A DNA stretch of 29,677 bases, taken from NCBI GenBank assembly GCA_949077355.1, contig CARUQW010000014.1:1-29677 (forward strand), written 5' to 3'. Under the pieces are notes generated by a model that saw nothing but the letters and a program-made list of their open reading frames with translations, ran no database searches and was not told the DNA's origin. The position numbers were made by a program, and so were the translations under genes. This document shows, in pieces, positions 21,811-29,646 of the stretch. The DNA is from an uncultured Clostridia bacterium (GTDB taxonomy: Bacteria > Bacillota > Clostridia > TANB77 > CAG-508). Positions within the stretch are counted from its first letter, which is position 1. Each line of letters opens with the position of its first letter.

Positions 21811-21848
21811 ATTGGGTTATAAAAATTTTATTGGGTTATAAAAATTTT
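21811..21848. repeat. Two tandem copies of a 19-base unit
   Basis: ATTGGGTTATAAAAATTTT occurs twice head to tail directly between the terminator and the end of the dehydrogenase gene, perfectly conserved. Probably a recent local duplication. Confidence 0.85.
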
Positions 21849-21865
21849 ATTCGTCTTCCTTAAGA

Positions 21866-22927
21866 TTAAGACAATTTTAGTTTATAGGTCAATTCTCCCA
21901 TCTCTTCCGTTGGAACATATCCTGGTCTTGAAGCAATTACATCTGGAATTCTATTTACTACAGACGCACATGTTAATTCAACAGTTGCTGGTCTATTGAT
22001 AACCAAAGTAGTTTCTGGCTCCCCTATAATCGTCCATTCATTTTTATCAAAGTCATCTTCTGAATATACTTTTCCAATACATTCACTTTCAATTACAATT
22101 CCTTCTTCTGTTTCTGTTGTTACAACTGCACTCATTCCAGTTGCCATTCCAGCTTTCACTATCATACCTAAAGTAGATGAATCAATATCTGCTGTATGTG
22201 TTTGTGGAACTGTTTTTTGTGTTTGGCTTTTTACTGTTAGTCCTAACTTATCACATAACCATCCATTTACATTCCACATATAAGATGGTAAATATTCACC
22301 TTTTTGTATTAAAGCTTGTCTTTCTTCATCCGAAATTTTATCAACTGACGCTACTTGTTGCTCAAATTCTTCTAATGACAATCCTGCTCCATGTGCTTTT
22401 GCTAAAGCAATTCCATAGTCTTCTACATTATAACTAGAACTTCCCTTTATTTTTTTAATGGTTTGTGTCGAACCAGCTATACTAGAAACTAATTGTCCCC
22501 AATAAATATCTTGATATCCACTTCCTGTTATCGTACAACCTGTTTGCTTTGCTAATTCATCTATTTTTTTGGTCACCATTGGATTCGAATTCATTGGGTA
22601 AAAAGCCTCCTCACAAGTTGTAATAGCATTTACCCCTAATTTTGCACATAACATTAAAGCATCTTCCACATCACGAATTAAACTCATAGTAGTAACAATC
22701 GCTATATCTGGTTTCGTTTCACGCATCATTTTTTCAGCTTCTTCCAAAGAAACTACCTTTACCCCTTTATTCTCTATTCCCATAATCTCGCCAATATCTT
22801 TTCCAATCACTTCTGGATTAACATCAATAGCACCTACTATTTCTGCACCTTTTTCGTACACATATCGCATTGTATATACACTCATTTTGCCAGCACCATA
22901 TTGAACTACTTTGATTTTTCTATCCAT
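21866..22927 (-). CDS. 2,4-diaminopentanoate dehydrogenase-like oxidoreductase
   Basis: The 353-residue product starts with a Rossmann fold (MDRKIKVVQYGAGKMSVYTM, GAGKMS being the nucleotide loop; D35 ends the second strand in GAIDVN). A DapB-N-like NAD(P) domain of about 120 residues is followed by GSGYQDIYWGQLVSSIAGS and a C-terminal alpha/beta domain. Enzymes with this layout are annotated as 2,4-diaminopentanoate dehydrogenase (ornithine and lysine fermentation) or as dihydrodipicolinate-reductase-like proteins. No other ornithine-fermentation gene (oraS, ortAB) is in the window, so the substrate is uncertain; an amino- or diamino-acid dehydrogenase role is likely. It is a stand-alone gene. 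Confidence 0.65.
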   Translation of the reverse strand: MDRKIKVVQYGAGKMSVYTMRYVYEKGAEIVGAIDVNPEVIGKDIGEIMGIENKGVKVVSLEEAEKMMRETKPDIAIVTTMSLIRDVEDALMLCAKLGVNAITTCEEAFYPMNSNPMVTKKIDELAKQTGCTITGSGYQDIYWGQLVSSIAGSTQTIKKIKGSSSYNVEDYGIALAKAHGAGLSLEEFEQQVASVDKISDEERQALIQKGEYLPSYMWNVNGWLCDKLGLTVKSQTQKTVPQTHTADIDSSTLGMIVKAGMATGMSAVVTTETEEGIVIESECIGKVYSEDDFDKNEWTIIGEPETTLVINRPATVELTCASVVNRIPDVIASRPGYVPTEEMGELTYKLKLS

Positions 22928-23014
22928 AAAATCACTCCTTCCTTTTAACTAAATTATACACGAATCCCAAAAAATTATACAGCTTCACTAAAAAATTGCC
23001 CAAAGTTGCCAAAA

Positions 23015-23075
23015 TTGCCAAAAGGGACGGTCCTTTTTGGCAAAATGTGAAAAAGGAAACGTCCCCAATTTCACA
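23015..23075. repeat. Two adjacent GGGACG-family hairpins after mtnN
   Basis: First: TTGCCAAAAGGGACGGTCC then TTTTTGGCAA (23015-23043), with stem TTGCCAAAA/TTTTGGCAA. Second: TGTGAAAAAGGAAACGTCCCC then AATTTCACA shortened to a TGTGAAA/TTTCACA stem (23046-23075), sharing its core with the arms of the element at 16253-16440. The second overlaps the mtnN stop codon and may also act as its terminator. Confidence 0.7.
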
Positions 23076-23763
23076 TTAGAAATTCTTTTAAAAGATTGGC
23101 ACATCTTTTTGAAGCTAGTTTTAGATTTTCGTCAAATGTTGAGGCATTTTTTCCATTTGGTGTGTCAGATATCGCTCTGATTGCCATAAATGGTACATTG
23201 TCTAAATAACATACTTGTCCTATGGCAGCACATTCCATGTCCACAACATCTGCATTAAATTTTGCTCGAATTTTATCTTTCATCCATGCTTCTGTGCAAA
23301 AAATATCTCCTGTTGCTATCACTCCCATTTTGATTTGATAGCTTCTTTCTGGTATTGATTGAATAATTTGCTCTATTTCATTTACTAAATTTCTATCACA
23401 GATGATGGCATCTCCCACTCCAGTAATGTATCCTTTACTGTGTCCAAATGCTGTAATATCAAAATCATGTTGTACTACTTGTTTTCCAATTAGCACATCT
23501 CCTATGTTTAACATTCCATTAATGGAGCCCCCTGCTCCTAAATTAATCACATATTGCACCTCAAAATTTTGAAGCATCACCTGTGTTGTTCTTGCTGCAT
23601 TTACTTTTCCTACTCCACTTTTAACCAAAATACAATCCTTTCCTTGTATTTTTCCTTTTAGAAATCTTAAATTGTAAATCTGCTTTACTTCTATATCTGT
23701 CATAATATTTATGATAGCTTCTCTTTCCTCATCCATAGCAACAATAATTCCAATTTTTTTCAT
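23071..23763 (-). CDS. mtnN: 5'-methylthioadenosine/S-adenosylhomocysteine nucleosidase
   Basis: This enzyme hydrolyses MTA and SAH to adenine and the thio-sugar, feeding methionine salvage and the AI-2 precursor. From the start at 23763 (MKKIGIIVAMDEE) it is 230 residues. Catalytic residues visible: E13 (AMDEE), E177 in VVDMECAAIGQVC, and D200 in RAISDTPNG. The LGAGGSI motif (about 76-82) belongs to the phosphorylase fold. An upstream ATG nine bases earlier is rejected because GGAGG abuts it; the chosen start has a nine-base spacing. It stands alone, with an mRNA end formed by the repeats after its stop codon. Confidence 0.93.
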   Translation of the reverse strand: MKKIGIIVAMDEEREAIINIMTDIEVKQIYNLRFLKGKIQGKDCILVKSGVGKVNAARTTQVMLQNFEVQYVINLGAGGSINGMLNIGDVLIGKQVVQHDFDITAFGHSKGYITGVGDAIICDRNLVNEIEQIIQSIPERSYQIKMGVIATGDIFCTEAWMKDKIRAKFNADVVDMECAAIGQVCYLDNVPFMAIRAISDTPNGKNASTFDENLKLASKRCANLLKEFLM

Positions 23764-23985
23764 TTTACTCATCCTCCTTCGATGATTTTTTCCTCCGTCC
23801 CCAAAATCATTAATCTCTAATCCTTGTTCTGATTATATACTAAAGTTTCTTTTAATTCAAGAATTTACAAAATATTTGAATAAGACTTGCTACTTTTAGT
23901 TTTTTAGTGTAATATAATAAAGTAAATTGAAAGATATGTAAAAAATAGAAAAAAAGAAAGGAGATTTTATTTGTAATTTTATATA

Positions 23986-24125
23986 GCGCCTGAACTCTTA
24001 TTTTAGTGTTGACGAGGTCTAGGGTTATCGAATTTTCGGCGGATGCTCTAGTGGCTTTGGCTTAAGGTCATATTATTAATTTAAAAAGCAATGTAATGTT
24101 GTAACAAAGATTAATAAATTTAAGC
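23986..24125 (+). ncRNA. glmS ribozyme-riboswitch
   Basis: The leader of glmS carries the conserved core of the glucosamine-6-phosphate ribozyme in order: GCGCC after the cleavage site (between 23985 and 23986), TTGACGAGG (24007 region), TATCGAATTTTCGGCGGATG, and the downstream GGCTTTGGCTT arm with an A-rich segment AACAAAG before glmS. When GlcN6P is abundant the RNA cuts itself and glmS mRNA is degraded. A probable promoter TTGCTA/17/TAATAT lies at 23887-23915. The 407 bases between mtnN and glmS contain only this and the promoter. The 3' boundary is approximate. Confidence 0.9.
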
Positions 24126-24179
24126 TTTATTAAAAATACTATCTTTCAATTCCAATATTATTTTTAGGAGGATTTTAAA

Positions 24180-26018
24180 ATGTGTGGAATTGTAGGTTAC
24201 ATAGGAAACCAAAAAGCAAGCCCTATTTTAATTAATGGGCTAATTCGATTGGAATACAGAGGTTATGATTCAGCTGGTATTTCAACGATTGAAAAAGATG
24301 GTCTTTCTATTATGAAAGACAAAGGAAGAGTAAAAAATTTATATAATTTAGAGGGAATTGATGATTTAACAGGTACTATTGGTATTGCTCACACTAGATG
24401 GGCAACTCATGGAAAACCAGCCAAAGAAAACTCTCATCCTCATATGGATAACAGCAAAACTTTTAGTGTTGTTCATAATGGAATTATTGAAAATTACAAT
24501 GAATTAAGAAAATTTTTAACAGAGAATGGCTATACTTTCTATTCTCAAACAGATACAGAAGTAATCCCTAATTTAGTCCATTATTATTATAGCAAAGATA
24601 CGCAATCTGATGAATTGAAATTTTTACGTGCTGTTCAAAATGCATGTGCAGATTTAAAGGGAAGTTATGCCATTGAAATCATTTGCAAAGATTATAAAGA
24701 CTGTATGATTGTTACAAGAAAAGATAGCCCACTTGTAATTGGAAAAGGAGAAGATGAAAACTATATTTCTTCTGATATCCCAGCTATTCTTTCCTTTACT
24801 AGAAATTTCTATCTATTAAACGATTTAGAATTTGCTATTTTAACAAGAGAAGCAGTATCTTTCTATGATAAAGATTTAAATGCTATTTCAAAGAAAGCTG
24901 AAGTTATTGAATGGAACGCTGCTAGTGCTGAAAAAGATGGTTATGATGATTTTATGTTAAAAGAAATTCATGAACAACCAACTGCTATTCGCGAAACCAT
25001 TGGTGCCAAATTTAGTGAAACATCAAAATGTGAATTTGATGAACTTAACTTCACCAAAGAATATTTATCTGGATTAAACAAAATCTATATTGTTGCTTGT
25101 GGTACAGCAATGTATGCTGGTCTTGTTGGAAAAAACGCTATTGAAAAACTTTGTAAAATAACAACAGAAGTAGATGTTGCTTCTGAATTTAGATACCGTG
25201 ATCCATTAGTAGATGATAAGACCTTATGCATTTTCATTTCTCAATCAGGGGAAACTGCAGATACCATTGCTGCTTTAAAACTTTGCAAAGAAAAAGGAGC
25301 TAAAACACTTGCTATTAGTAATGTAATAGGAAGCTCTATTACCAGAGAAGCTGATTATTCTATTTATACTCATGCTGGTCCAGAAATAGCAGTAGCTTCT
25401 ACAAAAGCTTACACCTCTCAAGTTATGCTAATTACAATTTTAGCTATTTACTTTGCAGAAGTATTAGAAATAAACACCACTACGCTTAACACTTTGAAAA
25501 AAGACATCATGGAATTACCAGCAAAAATAGAAGAAACTTTAAAATTATCAGAAAACATTCAAGATTTTTCGAAAAAAGCATACCAAGAAAAAGATATTTT
25601 CTTTTTGGGTAGAGGAATTGACGAAGCCGTTGCTAAAGAAGGTTCTTTAAAATTAAAAGAAATTTCTTATATCCATTCAGAAAGTTATCCTGCAGGGGAA
25701 CTAAAACATGGACCGATTGCTCTAATCGAAAATGATATTACGGTTGTAAGTATTATGACAGATTGCAAATTAGTAGAAAAAACGGTTAGTAACATTCAAG
25801 AAGTAATTACCCGTGGTGCTAAAACACTAGTTATTACAAACCAAGATGTAGATGAGAAAATGTTTGATTTGACCATTCGAATTCCAGAAACAAATCCTTT
25901 CATTTCTCCTATCTTATCTATTATTCCTTTACAATTATTTGCTTATTATATTTCAAAGGAAAAAGGATTGGATGTTGACAAACCTAGAAACCTTGCAAAA
26001 TCCGTTACTGTTGAATAA
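24180..26018 (+). CDS. glmS: Glutamine-fructose-6-phosphate aminotransferase (isomerizing)
   Basis: GlmS makes glucosamine-6-phosphate from fructose-6-phosphate and glutamine, the first step of UDP-GlcNAc and cell-wall synthesis. The 612-residue product has the N-terminal Ntn glutaminase domain with nucleophile Cys2 (MCGIVGYIG) and the RWATHG motif, two SIS sugar-isomerase domains (ISQSGETADT at about 358-367; SYPAGELKHGP near 510), and the C-terminal DKPRNLAKSVTVE typical of GlmS. AGGAGG precedes the ATG by seven bases. It is controlled by the ribozyme and ends in a bidirectional terminator. Confidence 0.98.
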   Translation: MCGIVGYIGNQKASPILINGLIRLEYRGYDSAGISTIEKDGLSIMKDKGRVKNLYNLEGIDDLTGTIGIAHTRWATHGKPAKENSHPHMDNSKTFSVVHNGIIENYNELRKFLTENGYTFYSQTDTEVIPNLVHYYYSKDTQSDELKFLRAVQNACADLKGSYAIEIICKDYKDCMIVTRKDSPLVIGKGEDENYISSDIPAILSFTRNFYLLNDLEFAILTREAVSFYDKDLNAISKKAEVIEWNAASAEKDGYDDFMLKEIHEQPTAIRETIGAKFSETSKCEFDELNFTKEYLSGLNKIYIVACGTAMYAGLVGKNAIEKLCKITTEVDVASEFRYRDPLVDDKTLCIFISQSGETADTIAALKLCKEKGAKTLAISNVIGSSITREADYSIYTHAGPEIAVASTKAYTSQVMLITILAIYFAEVLEINTTTLNTLKKDIMELPAKIEETLKLSENIQDFSKKAYQEKDIFFLGRGIDEAVAKEGSLKLKEISYIHSESYPAGELKHGPIALIENDITVVSIMTDCKLVEKTVSNIQEVITRGAKTLVITNQDVDEKMFDLTIRIPETNPFISPILSIIPLQLFAYYISKEKGLDVDKPRNLAKSVTVE

Positions 26019-26035
26019 AGAAGAATAGAGACTTG

Positions 26036-26066
26036 AAAAAGACCACGCTAGTTATCGTGGTCTTTT
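26036..26066. terminator. Bidirectional terminator after glmS
   Basis: Stem AAAAAGACCACG/CGTGGTCTTTT with T-run ends glmS. The stop codon of the convergent gene at 26048 lies in the loop, so it serves both genes. Confidence 0.8.
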
Positions 26067-26434
26067 ATTGAAGAAATAAAATTTTTAAATGTTTCCATTA
26101 CTAATTCTCCTGGCATTGTCCCCATGTAATAGGAATACCCAATGCCTCGGTTAAATTTTGCATGTGCCGAATTTCCCAGAACAAGAATCTCCTTTTTCAA
26201 ACTCCTTAACAGAATTAACAGAATGTCTCCTGCATTATCTTCAAAAGAATCTGAATCATTTTCTCGGTATGGATATCCCATTGCAGTCACAATGCCATCA
26301 ACTTGATGTTTTTTCAAGTATTCTAAGGCTGGCTCTAAAGCACGAAATGAAACAAAATTTATTTCGAGTTCCATTGCTGCCTCTGCTAATTGACTCCGCA
26401 TGAATGGGTTTCCATCAATAAACATTAAAGTCAT
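26048..26434 (-). CDS. Degenerate receiver-like protein of unknown role
   Basis: The 128-residue product opens MTLMFIDGNPFMRSQLAEA, which resembles the start of CheY-type receivers. The phospho-site region reads VDGIVTAMG with threonine where aspartate is expected, so it probably cannot be phosphorylated. Later parts (ILLILLRSLKKEILVLGNS, then FKNFISSI) fit an alpha/beta fold of that type. I am not certain it is a receiver. It uses a CGG arginine codon at 26396-26398, which is rare in this window, and slightly GC-richer codons, suggesting a different origin. It converges on glmS and shares its terminator. Confidence 0.45.
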   Translation of the reverse strand: MTLMFIDGNPFMRSQLAEAAMELEINFVSFRALEPALEYLKKHQVDGIVTAMGYPYRENDSDSFEDNAGDILLILLRSLKKEILVLGNSAHAKFNRGIGYSYYMGTMPGELVMETFKNFISSIKDHDN

Positions 26435-26478
26435 TTTCTTTCTCCCTTCTTTTTACAGCTTCTGCTGAATTTTGTATA

Positions 26479-26751
26479 TTATATCATAGAATCAACAATT
26501 TTACAACAATTAAGCAAACCGCTCCTGGTAAACCTAATAATCCGAATCACAATACTTGTAAAAAAATTTAATCCAATATGAAATCCCCAAGTAGCCCCTA
26601 CTAAATTAATCCCATAAATACATATACCACCCAAAACAGAATTTAATATTAATTTTAATATTTTTTTTAGTGGCAAAATAAAAATTCTTCCAAATATAAA
26701 AATAAAGCAAATGCATGCCAGATAAGTAAGCAAATTCGTATCCATTTTCAA
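26479..26751 (-). CDS. bofA: BofA-like pro-sigma-K processing inhibitor, +1 frame break near the C-terminus
   Basis: BofA is a mother-cell membrane protein that inhibits SpoIVFB, the pro-sigma-K protease. The reading frame begins MKMDTNLLTYLACICFIFIF and contains the family elements ILPLKKILKLILNSVLGG and HIGLNFFTSIVI, with two membrane helices. After residue 69 the annotated frame turns into RIIRFTRSG, which is not BofA-like. Skipping the C of the CGG at 26542-26544 gives GLLGLPGAVCLIVVKLLIL, the expected C-terminus, ending at 26484 for an 88-residue protein (Bacillus: 87). Mutation, assembly error or frameshifting are all possible. It follows the DUF2508 gene as in Bacillus yaaL-bofA. Confidence 0.8.
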   Translation of the reverse strand: MKMDTNLLTYLACICFIFIFGRIFILPLKKILKLILNSVLGGICIYGINLVGATWGFHIGLNFFTSIVIRIIRFTRSGLLNCCKIVDSMI

Positions 26752-26822
26752 TCAACTCCCAACATAAAACCATAATGACTTCTTATTACCATTTCTATGT
26801 TAGGCATTGGACAAATATTACT

Positions 26823-27110
26823 TTAACCTACTTCCTCCTCGTCCCATAATGAAAATCTTAAATCATTTATCATATCGACCTCAATTCCCTTTGTTTTTGC
26901 TATTTTAATTAAATAGTCTAATTTCGCTTGATTTGCTTTTATTTGATACGTATAATAATCTACTAAATCGTCTTGTGCATATTCAAAATTACGATTGGCA
27001 GCTTTTAATTCTTCTCTTGTTTTTATAATCGTTCTTATCAATTCCATTTCTTTTTCAATTTCCGTCTTTTCTATTATCTTCTGTTCTTTTACATAATAAT
27101 CATTTTGCAT
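26823..27110 (-). CDS. DUF2508 family protein (YaaL-like)
   Basis: A 95-residue charged, helical protein. The family motif is the stretch AANRNFEYAQDDLVDYYTYQ followed by IKANQAKLDYLIKIAKTKGI (about 38-75), which matches YaaL/DUF2508. In Bacillus yaaL lies between recR and bofA and its function is not known; here it again lies immediately upstream of bofA, 71 bases away. recR is not in this window. It is divergent from the TraG-like gene at 27289. Confidence 0.85.
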   Translation of the reverse strand: MQNDYYVKEQKIIEKTEIEKEMELIRTIIKTREELKAANRNFEYAQDDLVDYYTYQIKANQAKLDYLIKIAKTKGIEVDMINDLRFSLWDEEEVG

Positions 27111-27288
27111 AAATTATCCCCTTTTACTAATCATTTCCATTATTATATTCATCTAATGATTTTTTATTCAATATTGGCTCAAAATAAGAAAGAAAAATTT
27201 AATTAATTTGCCCAAAATACTTGTTTTTTTCGCGATTTTATAGGATAATATAAGTATATGATTATAATTTAGAAAGGGATTCTTTTCG

Positions 27289-29607
27289 ATGAAATATATA
27301 GATAAATTTTTGAAAAAATTAAATACCAATCGAAACACTTTTGCAACCTATGTATTAACATTACTTACCGCTTATCTTGTAGTTGATCGAGTAGTAGAAA
27401 TGTTACTTATGATATTCACTGGTGTTTCTTACTCTTATTGGGGACCCATTCAATATACACTCGCTTTGGCATGTCCTTGTTTTGCCTTTGCATTCACCCC
27501 AAAATCAAAATTTTCAAAAAATAAGGGTTACAAAGTAAAATTATTTTATGTATTCCTAATTGCCTTTTATGTAATTGCTATTTCGATGATTACACAATGG
27601 GTCAATATGGGAGCATGGTTATTCTTACTATCGGTTCCTAACTATACAGAACTCATTACAGAATTTTCCGATTTAGTAACTCCTGCTTTAGTAGGTATTG
27701 CTTTATATTTTCCACTTGTTACTGTATATCCGTTCTTCAAATGGGTTTATTTTGGAATCAACGACAATCCACTTAAAGTACGTTCTATTTGGGATTTCCG
27801 AGGAATTGACCTATCCAACAAAAAAGAAGGTCATGGACCATATACTTGTGAAGTATATGTATGTACAGATGATGATTTCAACAAAAAAATCATTATGCCA
27901 GAAACTTCTCGCTACCAATCTTTATTAGTCTGTGGTGGTTCAGGAACAGGAAAAACCGCTTTAGTTTACGAACCTTTAATGGCAAAAGATATTGAAAGAA
28001 AATACTTCTTTAAAGAAGCATCCAAAGAATTAGGATTTACTGCTCTAAAAACTGGAATTGCTACTTTAAATAAGCCTTATAACAATGATTATTTAAACAA
28101 AAACTTTAATTTAAACATGTTAACTCCTGTACCAGGAAAAGAAAATCTACTAAATACTTACTTGAAGAAAATGATTTTAGGTACAATTAATGGAGAAACT
28201 GTTTATAGAGATTTAGGACTTACATTATTAGCCCCTGACTTTGAAGTAATTGACCATATGATTCATGTCTGCAAAAACTTTGGTGTTGAATATGACATAA
28301 TTGATCCAGCTAATAATACTTCAATCGGCTTAAATCCTTTTGTTTATGATGATCCAGCAAAAATTGCTGTTACAATATCATCTGTGCTAAAAGCAATGTT
28401 TGTTGTTACTCATAATGATGTAGAAGAATCTTACCGTGCAGATATTTCAACACAAGCCATTGAAAATGTTACGATTTTACTAAAAGAAATGTACCCAAGA
28501 ATGAATGAAGGTGCACTTCCTAATATGGAAGATTTACTAAAACTATTTACCAACTTCGAGTTAATCGAAAAAATGTGTGAAATCATGGCACATGATGAAG
28601 AATTAAGAGAAAAATATTCAATACAACTTACCTACTTTAAAAAATATTTCTACAAAAATGCTCCAGGAAAACAAGAAATTGAAAAATACATTTATACAGC
28701 CATTAGCCAATTAGACAATTTATTAAGAATTCCTGGTATTAAACCAATTTTATGCAATCGACACAACAACATCAATTTTGATACCTTTTTGAAAGAAGGA
28801 AAAGTAACTTTCATTTGTACTAGACGTGGTGATTTAGGTGCTGCTGGTCATAAAGCCTTTGGACTATTCTATTTGATTTCTATGCAAGACGCTGTCTTAA
28901 GAAGACCTGGAACCGAATCAACCCGTACACCATATTTCTTATACATCGACGAATTTGCCGATTTCATTTGTAGAGCTACAGAGCCAATGTTCACCTTATA
29001 CAGAAAATTTAAAGTAGCTTCAACTATATCAATACAAAGTTTATCACAATTAGAACTTCATGGACAAAAAGATAACTATAAAAATCTAATTTTATCTAAC
29101 TGTGCTAATAAAATCTTCACTGGTAATGCTGAATATGATGAAATTGAATGGTGGTCAAAAGAATTTGGTACTCACAGAGAATGGAAATATTCTAGCAGTA
29201 TGTCCATGGATAAAATGGAATATGATCCAAAAGCATCAGGAGTGGAATGGAAATATGTTAGTACTTTAAAAGAAGGAAAACTTCAAACTTTAACATTAGG
29301 AAAATGTGGTTACAAAATAAAAGGAGATAAAGCTTTTCAACAAGCTGGAACTGGACTTTTAGAATTTCTTCCATCTAAATATAAAGAACCACAAAAAATA
29401 AGAACTTATGACTTTAGTAGATATTCTGATGGTGTTACTACTGCAACAGACGATTCTGATTCTACCAGAAAAAGATTTGATTTAAAAAATATCGACTTCA
29501 TGGATGAACGAGATGAATTTAATCCAGTTCAGACAGATGTAACAGACTCAAAATATTTATTTGATAATGAAGACGCAATAATTGTTAACTTAAAGAAGAG
29601 GGATTAA
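27289..29607 (+). CDS. VirD4/TraG-type coupling ATPase
   Basis: The 772-residue product resembles coupling proteins that hand DNA or protein to type IV secretion channels. Membrane helices cluster in the N-terminal 155 residues (about 20-42, 52-70, 84-100, 107-117, 130-155). Walker A is GGSGTGKT (216-223), Walker B LYIDEFADF (551-559), and the QSLSQLE motif (583-589) matches the third VirD4 motif. The region between includes a helical all-alpha domain insertion (about 385-485) and NPFVYDD. The acidic C-terminal tail (about 700-772) is long and may recruit cargo. No relaxase, VirB4 or pilin gene is visible, so a role in conjugation is inferred only. Codon use is native-like. Confidence 0.8.
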   Translation: MKYIDKFLKKLNTNRNTFATYVLTLLTAYLVVDRVVEMLLMIFTGVSYSYWGPIQYTLALACPCFAFAFTPKSKFSKNKGYKVKLFYVFLIAFYVIAISMITQWVNMGAWLFLLSVPNYTELITEFSDLVTPALVGIALYFPLVTVYPFFKWVYFGINDNPLKVRSIWDFRGIDLSNKKEGHGPYTCEVYVCTDDDFNKKIIMPETSRYQSLLVCGGSGTGKTALVYEPLMAKDIERKYFFKEASKELGFTALKTGIATLNKPYNNDYLNKNFNLNMLTPVPGKENLLNTYLKKMILGTINGETVYRDLGLTLLAPDFEVIDHMIHVCKNFGVEYDIIDPANNTSIGLNPFVYDDPAKIAVTISSVLKAMFVVTHNDVEESYRADISTQAIENVTILLKEMYPRMNEGALPNMEDLLKLFTNFELIEKMCEIMAHDEELREKYSIQLTYFKKYFYKNAPGKQEIEKYIYTAISQLDNLLRIPGIKPILCNRHNNINFDTFLKEGKVTFICTRRGDLGAAGHKAFGLFYLISMQDAVLRRPGTESTRTPYFLYIDEFADFICRATEPMFTLYRKFKVASTISIQSLSQLELHGQKDNYKNLILSNCANKIFTGNAEYDEIEWWSKEFGTHREWKYSSSMSMDKMEYDPKASGVEWKYVSTLKEGKLQTLTLGKCGYKIKGDKAFQQAGTGLLEFLPSKYKEPQKIRTYDFSRYSDGVTTATDDSDSTRKRFDLKNIDFMDERDEFNPVQTDVTDSKYLFDNEDAIIVNLKKRD

Positions 29608-29624
29608 GGGAACGTTCCTTAAAA
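29604..29624. repeat. GGGACG-family palindrome at the end of the TraG-like gene
   Basis: TTAAGGGAACGTTCCTTAAAA overlaps the stop codon and is a near-perfect palindrome (written here as TTAAGGGAACG then TTCCTTAAAA). In reverse it matches the copy at 11924-11945. Confidence 0.55.
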
Positions 29625-29627
29625 TGA

Positions 29628-29646
29628 GGCTGCTGAAAAAGTAGCC
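29628..29646 (+). other. Short hairpin at the window end
   Basis: GGCTGCT/AGTAGCC with a five-base loop of GAAAA lies 20 bases after the TraG-like stop. It has no T-run inside the window, so it is either a weak terminator or the edge of an element, such as an insertion-sequence end, that continues beyond the window. Confidence 0.3.
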
